A stretch of DNA of 64,000 nt from JANXMY01 sp965246745 (GTDB taxonomy: Bacteria > Armatimonadota > Armatimonadia > Armatimonadales > Capsulimonadaceae), in the NCBI GenBank assembly GCA_965246745.1, contig OZ251980.1, positions 3,534,001-3,598,000 on the forward strand, in the 5' to 3' direction. The position numbers and the translations under genes are program-made. How positions within the stretch are numbered: position 1 is the first letter of the stretch; every line of letters starts with the position of its first letter. Under the pieces are notes generated by a model that was given only the letters and a program-made list of their open reading frames with translations, was not told the DNA's origin and did not search any database. Of the stretch, positions 1 through 7,894 are shown in pieces.

Positions 1-1383
1 CTCATGGGCGGCGTCGTAGGGAATCAGCGTCATCAGCGGGCCGAACTCGGGCAGCAGCCAGGCCAGAGCGCCGAGCGCTTCGAGGCGGTTCACTGTTTCG
101 GCCACGTCCCGCCCGGCCAGCAGGATTCGGGTGAGAACGCGCCCGGCCAGCGGCGGGTCGGCGGGGGCGGGGGTTCGGGCCAGATACGCCCGCAGCGCTT
201 CGTCCAAGCCTTCCGAGAGCGTCAGGCCGTAAGCCTGCGCCAGCTCGGCGACATGCAGCGGCAGCGCGGGGTCGAGCGCGGCGGCTTCGGGGTCGGCGAG
301 GGTCAGCTCGCGCCGGACCGATGCCAGCCCGAGGCCGAGCGCAATCTCGCTGCCGAGGCACCGCCGGATCACTTTGCGCGACACCCGGTGCGCCGACGCC
401 GCGTGGGCGAAATACTCGCGCATGAAGATTTCAACCGCCGGAGCGTCGGGCGCGTCGGCGTAGCCGAGCAGCGCGGCGACCCCTTCCTGCTTTTCGGCGG
501 TCAGCGTGTCCCGCGCCGCCCCGCCCGCGATATGCAGCGCGGCGCGGGCGCAGTGCAGGAATTCGCGGGCGGTGTTGATTTCCGCCGCCTCGGCAGCGGT
601 TACAAACCCCTGCTCGGTCAGCACGGTCCAGACCTGCGACAGGCCCGCGTGGCAGCGCACTTCGCCCATCCATTCGGCGTTTTGGATGTCGCGCAGCCCG
701 CCCGCGCCTTCTTTCAGGTTCGGCTCGACCCCGTACACCTGGTCGCCGCCGTGCTTCAGCAGCACCCCCTCGCGCTCGGCCCATTTCTGGAACAGAAAAT
801 CGGCGGTCAGAAGATGCGCCCGAAACTCGGCCCGAAACTCGGTGAACAGCGCTTTGTCGCCGCACAAAAAGCGCGAATCGAGAAGCGTGGTCTGGGTTTG
901 GTGGTCCAGGCGGCCGAGGTCGCCGAGCAGCCGGTACGCATAGCCGACTTTGAGGTCCGCGCCGTACAAAAAAACGTCCATCACCATCTGGAACATGTCT
1001 TTGATCAGAATGTTCAGGTACGGGTCGTCTTCCAGCGCGGGGACAAACGTGACATCCACATCGGAAAACGGGGCCAGCTCGCGCCGTCCGTAGCCGCCGG
1101 TCGCGACAATCGCCAGCGCCGGCGGGGCGTCCTGTCCGTGCCCGGCGGCGGCGGCCCGGTCAATCGCCAGGGCGAACAAGCGGCGCAGGACGGCGTCCAC
1201 CAGCGCGGTGTTGGCGGCGAGCAGGTCCATCCCGGAGTTTTCGGTCAGCGACGCGGGGGAATTGATCTGCCGGTGCTGCGCTTTGAGGTAGACGGCGATG
1301 GGGGCGGGGTCGGCCAGCGCATCGAGGTCCGGGACAAACAGCGAGCAGATGCGGGAAAGCGATTGGGATGGGGAATGGGTCAT
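1..1383 (-). CDS. glnD: [Protein-PII] uridylyltransferase GlnD, N-terminal part (runs off the window)
   Basis: Bifunctional uridylyltransferase/uridylyl-removing enzyme that modifies the PII nitrogen regulator in response to glutamine. The 461 visible codons contain the nucleotidyltransferase signature GGYGRRELAPFSDVDV near residue 96 (catalytic Asp pair) and the GlnD-specific block VEPNLKEGAGGLRDIQ near residue 220. They break off at LIPYDAAHE, where the HD hydrolase domain begins. The rest of the HD domain and the ACT domains lie beyond the left edge. The start chosen is the ATG preceded by AGAGG nine bases upstream. No PII or glutamine synthetase gene is visible nearby. The family assignment is firm; only the C-terminal architecture is unseen. 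Confidence 0.93.
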   Translation of the reverse strand, partial: MTHSPSQSLSRICSLFVPDLDALADPAPIAVYLKAQHRQINSPASLTENSGMDLLAANTALVDAVLRRLFALAIDRAAAAGHGQDAPPALAIVATGGYGRRELAPFSDVDVTFVPALEDDPYLNILIKDMFQMVMDVFLYGADLKVGYAYRLLGDLGRLDHQTQTTLLDSRFLCGDKALFTEFRAEFRAHLLTADFLFQKWAEREGVLLKHGGDQVYGVEPNLKEGAGGLRDIQNAEWMGEVRCHAGLSQVWTVLTEQGFVTAAEAAEINTAREFLHCARAALHIAGGAARDTLTAEKQEGVAALLGYADAPDAPAVEIFMREYFAHAASAHRVSRKVIRRCLGSEIALGLGLASVRRELTLADPEAAALDPALPLHVAELAQAYGLTLSEGLDEALRAYLARTPAPADPPLAGRVLTRILLAGRDVAETVNRLEALGALAWLLPEFGPLMTLIPYDAAHE

Positions 1384-1459
1384 CGGGCATTGCCTCTGCC
1401 CCAGTTTACCCGATTTCGGCTCGGGAACCGCTGCCGCCGCCAGGAGGTCACAGGGTGAA

Positions 1460-1483
1460 GGCCCAGGATTTCAATCCTGGGCC
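1460..1483. repeat. Short perfect hairpin between glnD and the KaiC-like gene
   Basis: GGCCCAGGAT pairs perfectly with ATCCTGGGCC across a TTCA loop. There is no T-run. The core GGATTTCAATCC is the same type of palindrome that opens the larger inverted repeats of this window (compare 46636-46758), so this looks like a solo or decayed copy. A second partial CCCTGGGCC follows about 15 bases later. Confidence 0.7.
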
Positions 1484-1519
1484 TCCATTCTTCAACCCTG
1501 GGCCAGCCCTGAACAGCCG

Positions 1520-2245
1520 TTACTGAAGATGCGCTTCCGGGTCAATCGCCAGGCCGCCGGGGCCGATGGTGAACTGATGCAGCGACGTGGAATGGGCCGA
1601 GCCGCGATTTTTCAAGACTTCAAGCAGCCGGGTCCGGCGGCCGTCGCGCGTCTCCGGCAGGCGGCGGTTTTCAAGCTGAATAATCGTGTCGGCCAGATAC
1701 TCTTCGGGCGTCACGGCGAACGGCGCTTCGCGCGTCTCGGTTTCGCGGGTCATCATCACTGAGATATTCTCCCGGCGCAGGCCGTTCACCACGCGCTCAA
1801 AGCGCACCCGCGCCTGCTCCGACGCGCTTGGGTAGCTTTCAAACTGCGTCAAGCTGTCTACGACCACCCGCCCGAAGCCGTAATCTTTGATGACCCGGCC
1901 GTAGTAATCCGAGACCAGCTCGCGCAGAAACGCTTCGGGGGACGTAAAGACGACCAGCAGCTTGCGCTCCCGCTCGAACTCGTCGAAGCGCCAGCCCAGG
2001 GCGCGGGCGTCGCGGTACAAGCGCCGGGGGTGCTCTTCAAACGTAATCAGCAGGCCGGGCTGCGCGAACTGCGTGATGCCGGCTTCCAAAAACTGCATGC
2101 CGAGGACGGTCTTGCCGGTGCCGGGCGCTCCCTGCACCAGCACCGAATTGCCGTCGGGCAGGCCGCCGACCAGCAGCCGGTCCAGAACATCCATGCCGAG
2201 CGGCAGCCGCCCGTCGCCGCTGGAAGTGTTGTCGAAATCAGGCAC
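1520..2245 (-). CDS. KaiC/RadA-like RecA-superfamily ATPase
   Basis: Single-domain 241-residue RecA-fold ATPase of the KaiC/Rad55 group. Visible are Walker A GAPGTGKT (39-46), the paired glutamates of KaiC-type enzymes in ITFEEHP (about 71-72), and Walker B RVVVDSLTQ with Asp131. KaiC has two such domains; a one-domain protein without KaiA/KaiB is unlikely to be a clock component. Such proteins often act as signal-transduction ATPases. Its first bases overlap the end of the upstream MerR-family gene by 8 bp, so the two are probably co-translated and functionally linked. The substrate or partner is unknown. Confidence 0.82.
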   Translation of the reverse strand: MPDFDNTSSGDGRLPLGMDVLDRLLVGGLPDGNSVLVQGAPGTGKTVLGMQFLEAGITQFAQPGLLITFEEHPRRLYRDARALGWRFDEFERERKLLVVFTSPEAFLRELVSDYYGRVIKDYGFGRVVVDSLTQFESYPSASEQARVRFERVVNGLRRENISVMMTRETETREAPFAVTPEEYLADTIIQLENRRLPETRDGRRTRLLEVLKNRGSAHSTSLHQFTIGPGGLAIDPEAHLQ

Positions 2246-2810
2246 GCGCAGCTTCTTTCTGTTCGGGCTTTGCCGGACGATGAAACACCGTCATTCCCTG
2301 CGAAACCGAGCCGCCGAGCAGGCCGGAGGCGCAAAGGCTGTCGGCGACCAGCCGGACATCGTCCTCGGCCCAGCCGAGCTTCACCGCCAGGCCCCCGGCA
2401 TGGTCGCGCGTGCTGCCGTTGGCCGCAAAAAACGCCAGCAGGCTGCGGGACAGCGCCGGGGCCTGCGGCGGAAGCGCGGCGGGAAGATCGAGCAGAGCAG
2501 GGGCGTCAAGGGCGGCAGGGAGATCAAGCGGCGGCGGGGCGGCGGGCGTGTCCGCCGGCAGCCCCCGCAGCGACTGCCGCAGCGACGACCCGGCGTCCAT
2601 CGCTTTGCGGATCGCCAGGACCCGCCGGATAGCATCGAGGCCGTAAGCGCGGCGTGCGCCGCGCCCGGCGGCGGACACATAGCCCTGCCGGGTCCAGTAG
2701 CCGAGCTGCCGGACCGAAATGCCGCACAGCGCGGCGGTCTGCGCGATATTCAAAGTCAAGTCCGGCAGGGCTTCCCAAAGAAGCGTGTCGGACGGCGAAA
2801 TGTCGTTCAT
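2238..2810 (-). CDS. MerR-family transcriptional regulator
   Basis: 190 residues. The N-terminal winged helix matches MerR (LNIAQTAALCGISVRQLGYW, then a wing RQGYVSAAGRG, about residues 19-50). The middle is Ala/Pro-rich and the C-terminal segment (about 130-185) is small, without the cysteine pattern of metal-sensing MerR proteins, so the inducer is unknown. It overlaps the KaiC-like ATPase gene. A strong promoter lies directly upstream inside the end of the preceding gene. The spacer there is 18 bp, between the usual 17 and the 19 typical of MerR-controlled promoters, so autoregulation is possible but unproven. Confidence 0.8.
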   Translation of the reverse strand: MNDISPSDTLLWEALPDLTLNIAQTAALCGISVRQLGYWTRQGYVSAAGRGARRAYGLDAIRRVLAIRKAMDAGSSLRQSLRGLPADTPAAPPPLDLPAALDAPALLDLPAALPPQAPALSRSLLAFFAANGSTRDHAGGLAVKLGWAEDDVRLVADSLCASGLLGGSVSQGMTVFHRPAKPEQKEAARA

Positions 2811-2844
2811 AGGGGCCAGCTTCGGCGAACTAAACGTATTTTTC

Positions 2845-2874
2845 AGTATAGACGAAACCGCCGGGATTTGTCAA
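2845..2874 (-). promoter_or_regulatory. Sigma-70-type promoter for the MerR-KaiC operon
   Basis: On the minus strand TTGACA (2869-2874), an 18-bp spacer and TATACT (2845-2850), about 35 bp upstream of the merR-like ATG. The -35 box contains the TGA stop of the upstream pseudo-peptidase gene, so the operon has its own promoter. Confidence 0.75.
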
Positions 2875-3788
2875 CTTTCGCGGGTAATATCGAAGATGGA
2901 ATACTCTTTGTCGGGTTTTGTACCATAAGAATTCGGCGGCGGGGGAACCACTTCGGCAAACCGGGCCGCCCGCGCGGCGGCGTCCGGCGACTGAAACGGA
3001 AACGCGGCCAGGCCGCGCCGCCACGCCGGCGCACCGGCAGACACAGAATGCAAGGGCGGCACGGCGAACAGCAGCGCGGTCGCCGGGTTCCCGCCGCCGC
3101 TGCCGCCGATCTCGGCCTCGATCTTTGCCAGCGCCCGCGCCAGCGCTCCGGCGGTTTCGGTCAAATGCGCCGCATGAAAGTCCGCCGCCAGGACAATTTT
3201 TTCGTCATACGCCAGCCGGACCAGCGCCGCCGCCGGCCTTGCCGTCAGCGCAAGCCAGAAAGTGCCGAAAATGGCGACCCCCGGCAGCGCCTGCCACTTC
3301 AGCCCGGCGGCGACCGGCACCCCGGCGAGGGTCGCGGCCAGGGTCCACACCGGCATCGCGTCAGTCGCCAGGCGGGCCATCATCAGCGCCATCACGGCCT
3401 GCACTTCGTCTTTTTCCAAACTCCGGGTCAGCCCGGCGGTGACGACCACCGACGTTTCGCCGTCGCGCCCGGCCACAGCAAACGCGTTCGGCTCCGAGCG
3501 CGGGCAAAAGTACAAGGTCGGAAGCGCCTGCCCGGTCCGCTCGCACAGCGCATGCAGCATCTCGTACAGATTGGGGGCATGGATATTTTCCAGCAGCTTG
3601 GCGTCCCACGCGTCCCCCGGAAACTTCGGCGCGGCATACGAGCAGGCGGCGGCATAAACGCTGCCCAAAAGAAGACCGCAAATCAGCCCGCCGAGCGGAT
3701 GCCGAGCGCAAGCGCCGAGAGCCGCGCCGAGCAGGCCCCAAAACACGGCGCAAACGCCGGCGACAAGAAAAAAGCGCAGACGAGACAC
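2871..3788 (-). CDS. M48/HtpX-like membrane protein lacking the catalytic zinc site
   Basis: 305 residues with two N-terminal hydrophobic segments (about 5-25 and 30-52) and a further pair near 155-195, the layout of HtpX-type M48 peptidases. The core is clearly homologous: NAFAVAGRD, VVVTAGLTRSLEKDEVQAV, then WTLAATLAG. Where M48 enzymes have AHELGH this protein has ALMMAR, so both zinc histidines and the catalytic Glu are gone. The third ligand (Glu of E-x-x-A-D) is also replaced, in VLAADFHAAHLT. The reading frame is intact and the codon use normal, so this looks like a maintained pseudo-enzyme rather than a decayed gene. It lies upstream of the MerR-KaiC operon and downstream of rodA. Confidence 0.8.
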   Translation of the reverse strand: MSRLRFFLVAGVCAVFWGLLGAALGACARHPLGGLICGLLLGSVYAAACSYAAPKFPGDAWDAKLLENIHAPNLYEMLHALCERTGQALPTLYFCPRSEPNAFAVAGRDGETSVVVTAGLTRSLEKDEVQAVMALMMARLATDAMPVWTLAATLAGVPVAAGLKWQALPGVAIFGTFWLALTARPAAALVRLAYDEKIVLAADFHAAHLTETAGALARALAKIEAEIGGSGGGNPATALLFAVPPLHSVSAGAPAWRRGLAAFPFQSPDAAARAARFAEVVPPPPNSYGTKPDKEYSIFDITRES

Positions 3789-3869
3789 GGTATCGGTTCC
3801 AGTCTTTTCGCTGAGTAGTCTGATGCACTGTACCCATGCGTGCCCCGCGCCTAAAACATCACCCGCCGC

Positions 3870-4994
3870 CTAAAACATGACCCGGTGGCGGCGGGCGGCG
3901 ACCGACAATAACAAACCGACGGCGGACAAGTTGACCAAAAGGCTCGACAGGCCATACGAGAAAAACGGCAGCGGCACCCCGACCACCGGCATAATGCCCA
4001 TGGTCATGCCGACATTGACGACCACATGGAAGGTCAGCATAGACAAGACCCCCGCCGCCAGCAGCCGCCCGAGCGGGTCCCGGCACTCCGCCATCACGGC
4101 CACCCCGCGCTCCAAAAGTATCAAATACAAAGACAAAAGCACGAGGCAGACGACAAAGCCGCCTTCCTCGCCGACAATCGTGAAGATGAAGTCCGTGTGC
4201 TGCTCCGGGATAAACCGGCCGTTGGCCTGCGCCCCTTTTTCGTACCCTTCCCCGCCGATGCCCCCCGAGCCGATGGCGATCTCGCTTTGGTGCAGGTGGT
4301 AGCCCGTGTCGCGCGGGTCCGCCGCCGGATTAAGAAACACTTGCAGCCGGTTTTTCTGGTAGTCTTTCAGCACATGACCGGGATTGAACTGCCACAGCAC
4401 GGCAAACAAGGCCACTCCCGCGACTAAAACCGCCAGCAGGTGCAGCGGCCTCGCCCCGGCCATCAAAGTCATGCCGAACCAGATGGCAAGCAGCACCAGC
4501 GCCGTGCCGAGGTCCGGCTGCTTGGCGATCAGCAGCATCGGCACCCCGATATGCAGCAGCGACTTCAGCAGCGTCCGCCCTTCGGTGATCGTCCCCTCAT
4601 GCTGCGCCAGAAACAGCGCCAGCGTTGTGATCAAAATAAACTTGGCAAACTCCGACGGCTGTATCTCCGCCGGTCCGATCTTGATCCAGCGCGACGCCCC
4701 TTTGGCCGCATGCCCGCCGAAGTGGCTGAGCACCACCAGCAGCAAAAAGAGGTTCAGGGGGTACAAGTAGCGGGCGTAGCGCTTGACCAGCACTTCATAA
4801 TCCGCATGCGCCAGGGCAATCGCCGCCGAGAGGCCGAGCACGACCCCGAAAATCTGCTTGCGAACCAAGTCCAGCGGATGCAGATCGAGGTGCAGAGCGC
4901 TTCGGATCGCCAGCACCCCGGCGGCGCAGATCAAAGCCACAGTGCCGAGCAGCAGCCAGTCTATCTGCCGCCAGCCTTGTTTTTGTACAAGCAT
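3870..4994 (-). CDS. rodA: Rod-shape-determining glycosyltransferase RodA (SEDS family)
   Basis: 374-residue polytopic membrane protein of the SEDS family, which polymerises lipid II during lateral wall growth with a class B PBP. About ten hydrophobic segments are visible. SEDS signatures include RWIKIGPAEIQPSEFAK (about residues 130-146), FIPEQHTDFIFTIVGEEGG (about 275), and the C-terminal VVGVPLPFFSYGLSSLL. The length is normal for RodA, and the Q/K-poor tail argues against FtsW. No mreBCD or PBP2 gene is adjacent. The start is the ATG that follows a TATCAT box by 8 nt, with no Shine-Dalgarno, which suggests a leaderless or very short leader mRNA. Confidence 0.9.
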   Translation of the reverse strand: MLVQKQGWRQIDWLLLGTVALICAAGVLAIRSALHLDLHPLDLVRKQIFGVVLGLSAAIALAHADYEVLVKRYARYLYPLNLFLLLVVLSHFGGHAAKGASRWIKIGPAEIQPSEFAKFILITTLALFLAQHEGTITEGRTLLKSLLHIGVPMLLIAKQPDLGTALVLLAIWFGMTLMAGARPLHLLAVLVAGVALFAVLWQFNPGHVLKDYQKNRLQVFLNPAADPRDTGYHLHQSEIAIGSGGIGGEGYEKGAQANGRFIPEQHTDFIFTIVGEEGGFVVCLVLLSLYLILLERGVAVMAECRDPLGRLLAAGVLSMLTFHVVVNVGMTMGIMPVVGVPLPFFSYGLSSLLVNLSAVGLLLSVAARRHRVMF

Positions 4995-5002
4995 AACGCT
5001 TT

Positions 5003-5008
5003 ATGATA
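5003..5008 (-). promoter_or_regulatory. Putative -10 box for leaderless rodA mRNA
   Basis: TATCAT on the minus strand, 8 nt upstream of the rodA ATG, with no recognisable Shine-Dalgarno between them. No convincing -35 hexamer was found. The large inverted repeat 5033-5186 begins only 25 bp upstream. Confidence 0.4.
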
Positions 5009-5032
5009 CCACGGATTTTCGCGGAAGCGTTT

Positions 5033-5186
5033 CACGAACCTACCCCGGCTCGTTCCTCGCCACCCCTCCCGAAGCGGGAAGGGTTAAAAGAATGCACAGG
5101 AGTCAAACGCAGAGGGCTATCTTCGCTGCTTCCTGCCCTTCCCGCTTCGGGAGGGGTGGCGAGGAACGAGCCGGGGTAGGTTCGTG
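5033..5186. repeat. Perfect 51-bp inverted repeat (family A)
   Basis: Arms 5033-5083 and 5136-5186 are perfect reverse complements over 51 bp, with a 52-bp loop. Arm landmarks are CCTACCCCGGCTCG, CCTCGCCACCCCTCCC and the inner CGGGAAGGG. It lies between the divergent rodA and 5197 genes, upstream of both, so it cannot be a terminator for either. Related elements occur at 59504-59647, with single arms at 48836 and 27354. Confidence 0.95.
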
Positions 5187-5196
5187 TTTCCAGGCC

Positions 5197-5883
5197 ATGA
5201 GACCGGACGATTTGGAACAAAAACGGCTGCGGACCGTGCTGGCGACGGTCGCGCTGTCGGTGACGGCCGTGCTGCTGCTGCGGGACCGGCCCTGGTCCGA
5301 CGGCCGCTCGGCGCTCGCGCTGAACGCCGTCTCGCTGGCGATTTTCGCGGGGCATGTTGCCGTTCATAAAGACCGCGTGATGGCGCGTCTGCTGCTGTTC
5401 GGGCTGGCGTTCGGCGTGGTTGAGCTGATTGCCGACGCGCTGTGCGTGCGGTATACCGGCACGCTGGATTACACGGTGGCGCACTCGCCGATGCTGTGGC
5501 TGTCCCCCGTGTGGATGCCGACCGCCTGGATGATTGTCGCCGCTCAGATCGGCTATCTCGGCCATCGCCTGATCGGACGGCTCGGGGTGGGCTGGGGGAT
5601 AACCCTGACCGCGCTGCTTGGGGCGGTCAACATCCCGTTTTATGAAGAAATGGCGTTTCACGCCCACTGGTGGCGCTACGGGCACTGCCGCATGCTCGGG
5701 CACACCCCGCTGTATATCATCGTGGCGGAGATGGTCATCGGCCTCGCCCTCGGCCCGCTGGCTGTCCGCGCGATGCACGTCCGCGCCGACTGGCGGCATG
5801 CGCTTTTGGCGGGTCTGGCCGGGGGCCTGAGCACAATCGCCGGCGGACTGATCGGCTATGGCCTGATCGAGCGGATTTTGTGA
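5197..5883 (+). CDS. Polytopic membrane protein of unknown function
   Basis: 228 residues with roughly six hydrophobic segments (for example LLLFGLAFGVVELIADALCV, and AGLAGGLSTIAGGLIGYGLI at the C-terminus). Conserved-looking polar positions lie between helices: NIPFYEEMAFHAHWWRYGHCRM contains acidic, His and Cys residues typical of an intramembrane active or metal site. I do not recognise the family with confidence. The start is the ATG that follows the inverted repeat by 10 bp; longer in-frame extensions run through the repeat and are rejected. The gene converges on the M16 peptidase gene. Confidence 0.7.
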   Translation: MRPDDLEQKRLRTVLATVALSVTAVLLLRDRPWSDGRSALALNAVSLAIFAGHVAVHKDRVMARLLLFGLAFGVVELIADALCVRYTGTLDYTVAHSPMLWLSPVWMPTAWMIVAAQIGYLGHRLIGRLGVGWGITLTALLGAVNIPFYEEMAFHAHWWRYGHCRMLGHTPLYIIVAEMVIGLALGPLAVRAMHVRADWRHALLAGLAGGLSTIAGGLIGYGLIERIL

Positions 5884-5904
5884 CCCGCCTCCAAAGCGCT
5901 TTCT

Positions 5905-7299
5905 TCACCGGCGGGAAGCGGTCACGGGGTTCGGGGTCGGCAGGAGGGTGACAATCGTATACGCTGCCGGGTCGAAATACTTGCGGGCGACCGCCTGCAC
6001 CTGCGCCGCCGTCACCGACTCAAAGCGTCCTACATACGCCGTGTCGTACTGGTAGGTATCAATTCGGCTGTAAAAGCCCAGCGCATACGCCCGGCCGGAA
6101 TTAGTCTGCGTGTCGAACAAGTACGATGCCAGCAGCGCGTGCTTGGCGGCGGCCAGCTCGCTGTCCGAAATGGGGACATCGCGCAGGGCGGCGACCTCGC
6201 CGAGAACGGCCTGCCGCACGGCATCAAAGTCGCCCGGCTCGAACTCGGCGGCAATGCTCATCGTGCCGGGGTCGCGCTGTGTTAAGTAATTTGTCGAGAT
6301 CGCCCGAACCAGCTTTTGCCGCCGGACCAGGTCGGTTTCCAGGCGGCTGCTGCCGCCCTGCCCGAGCAGGGTCATCAAAACGTCCATCGCCCAGGCGTCA
6401 GGCTGATCGCGCACCGACGGCGCACGGAATCCGATTTGAAGATACCCGTGGGCGGTCGGGGCGACCAAGTTTTCTTCGCGCACTCCGGTCTGCGGAACCG
6501 GCGGCAGGGTCTTATCGGCAGGGACGGCCCGGACCGGCCACGCGCCGAAAGTTTTCTGCGCCAGCGTAAACCCCGCTTCGGGGGTGATTTTCCCCGCCAG
6601 CACCAGGGTCGCGTTCCCCGGCGCATAGAACGTGTGATAAAACTCCAAAATCGCAGGGCGCGGCATATTCGAGATATGGTCGGCGGTGCCGAGCAGGGGC
6701 CGCCCGTAGGCGCGGCCGGGGAACTCGAGCGCGTTGTACGCCCGCGCGATCCGGCCCGACGCCCGCCCGGCGTCGCGGGCCATCTCGCTTAAAATCACCG
6801 GCTTTTCGGCATCAATGTCGCTTTGGCGCATTTGAGCGTTTTGCAGCGCGTCCGCCAAAATCGCCAGCGCGGCGGGGGCATCGGCGGACGCGACGGTGCC
6901 GTAAAAGTGCGCCCAGTCGTAAGAAGTCGCCGCGTTCAGCGAGCCGCCCAAGTTTTCAATCGCCGCATCAATCTCGCCGGGCTTGCGGGTCGGCGTGCCC
7001 TTGAAGATCAAGTGCTCCATAAAATGCGCGACCCCGTTATTCGCCGCCGTCTCGCGCCGCGTCCCCGCCCCGACCCACACATCCAGCGTCACCAAATCGG
7101 CGGCGTCCGACGGGGCCACCAGCACTTGCAGCCCGTTCGGCAGCGTGTATTCGGTGACCGTCCCGAGGCCCACCCCCGTCGCCGTCGAAGTCGGCTGCGT
7201 GACAATAGGCGTAGGAGACACGGGCGCGGCAGACTGAGCGCCGGCCATCAGCGGCAGCAGTGCCGGCAAAAGAAAAACGAGCAAAACAGAAACGCGCAA
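5905..7299 (-). CDS. M16-family zinc metalloprotease (secreted)
   Basis: 464-residue M16 (pitrilysin/insulinase-like) peptidase. The inverted zinc motif is present as HFMEH (about residues 92-96), followed by LIFKGT and the substrate-clamping NAATSYDW stretch. The third ligand is the Glu of VILSEMAR roughly 75 residues later. The C-terminal M16 half (from about 210) has the usual lower conservation. An N-terminal signal peptide runs VSVLLVFLLPALLPLMAGA. I chose the TTG start because GGAAGGAAC lies 7 nt before it and it begins the signal peptide cleanly; an in-frame GTG at 7323 adds eight residues. It probably degrades peptides in the envelope. A -10-like TACAAT lies about 40 bp upstream. Confidence 0.85.
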   Translation of the reverse strand: MRVSVLLVFLLPALLPLMAGAQSAAPVSPTPIVTQPTSTATGVGLGTVTEYTLPNGLQVLVAPSDAADLVTLDVWVGAGTRRETAANNGVAHFMEHLIFKGTPTRKPGEIDAAIENLGGSLNAATSYDWAHFYGTVASADAPAALAILADALQNAQMRQSDIDAEKPVILSEMARDAGRASGRIARAYNALEFPGRAYGRPLLGTADHISNMPRPAILEFYHTFYAPGNATLVLAGKITPEAGFTLAQKTFGAWPVRAVPADKTLPPVPQTGVREENLVAPTAHGYLQIGFRAPSVRDQPDAWAMDVLMTLLGQGGSSRLETDLVRRQKLVRAISTNYLTQRDPGTMSIAAEFEPGDFDAVRQAVLGEVAALRDVPISDSELAAAKHALLASYLFDTQTNSGRAYALGFYSRIDTYQYDTAYVGRFESVTAAQVQAVARKYFDPAAYTIVTLLPTPNPVTASRR

Positions 7300-7372
7300 C
7301 GGGCAAGTTCCTTCCAAAACCACTATTCCGATTGTACCTGCTCACGAAGGGAAAAGGCGTGGGCGCTAGAGT

Positions 7373-7558
7373 GTGGGATTGAAATCCTACGCTGTGGGGC
7401 GAAGCGCCGAATGTCCGCCTGCGCGGACAGGGAGCAGAGTAAGAGGAGAGTGAGAGACGGAGCGAGATTGTAATTACGGTTTTAATCTTCGTCTTATTCT
7501 TTGTCCGCGCAGGCAGACATTCGGCGCTTCGCCCCACAGCGTAGGATTTCAAGCCCAC
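7373..7558. repeat. 57-bp inverted repeat, two mismatches (family C variant)
   Basis: Arms 7373-7429 and 7502-7558 are reverse complements at 55 of 57 positions. The outer part contains GATTGAAATCCTACGC, the same palindromic core as the family C elements (28496, 42297, 46636). The rest (GTGGGGCGAAGCGCCGAATGT and the inner GCGCGGACA) is unique in this window. It sits between the end of the 7565 gene and the start of the M16 gene, both on the minus strand. The 72-bp loop is purine-rich. Confidence 0.93.
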
Positions 7559-7564
7559 GCTTTC

Positions 7565-7885
7565 CTAATCCATCAGCCCTTCCGCCACGATTTCCAGCAT
7601 CTTAATCTCAATCCGCAATAACTCTTGAACAATCTGCTCTTCCGAAAGCCCCTGATCTCGCAGATACAATGCCGTGTTGGCGTAAAACTTCCAGCCTCGG
7701 CTCTTGGTAGCTTCTCGTCGAATATCCAAGCTTATAACAATACCTGTGGCAAAACAAGCCAAACTCATACCGTTCAAGAAACTCCCGACCGCGTCTACAG
7801 TGGCTTTGCCTGCAAATAACGCTGGGCGTGACACCGCCAACTTGAGTTGTTCAATCAGCCTCGCGATTACTTCCTGCTGGTTCAT
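7565..7885 (-). CDS. Small protein of unknown function downstream of the sensor kinase
   Basis: 106 residues. An N-terminal amphipathic helix is followed by one hydrophobic stretch (SFLNGMSLACFATGIVISL, about 35-53) and a charged C-terminal helix rich in Glu/Ile/Leu. It starts 9 nt after the stop of the histidine kinase gene, so it is probably the last gene of that operon. I recognise no domain. The local GC content is lower than that of its neighbours, which may indicate a recent arrival. Confidence 0.55.
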   Translation of the reverse strand: MNQQEVIARLIEQLKLAVSRPALFAGKATVDAVGSFLNGMSLACFATGIVISLDIRREATKSRGWKFYANTALYLRDQGLSEEQIVQELLRIEIKMLEIVAEGLMD

Positions 7886-7894
7886 GGTCTCAAC

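Noticed and set aside
4..1458. A 484-codon open frame antisense to glnD
   Set aside because: It is a GC-rich shadow, full of Arg/Gln, while the opposite strand encodes recognisable GlnD motifs.
4858..5196. N-terminal extension of the 5197 membrane protein through the 51-bp inverted repeat
   Set aside because: The extension translates repeat sequence and antisense rodA; the compact hydrophobic protein starts at 5197.
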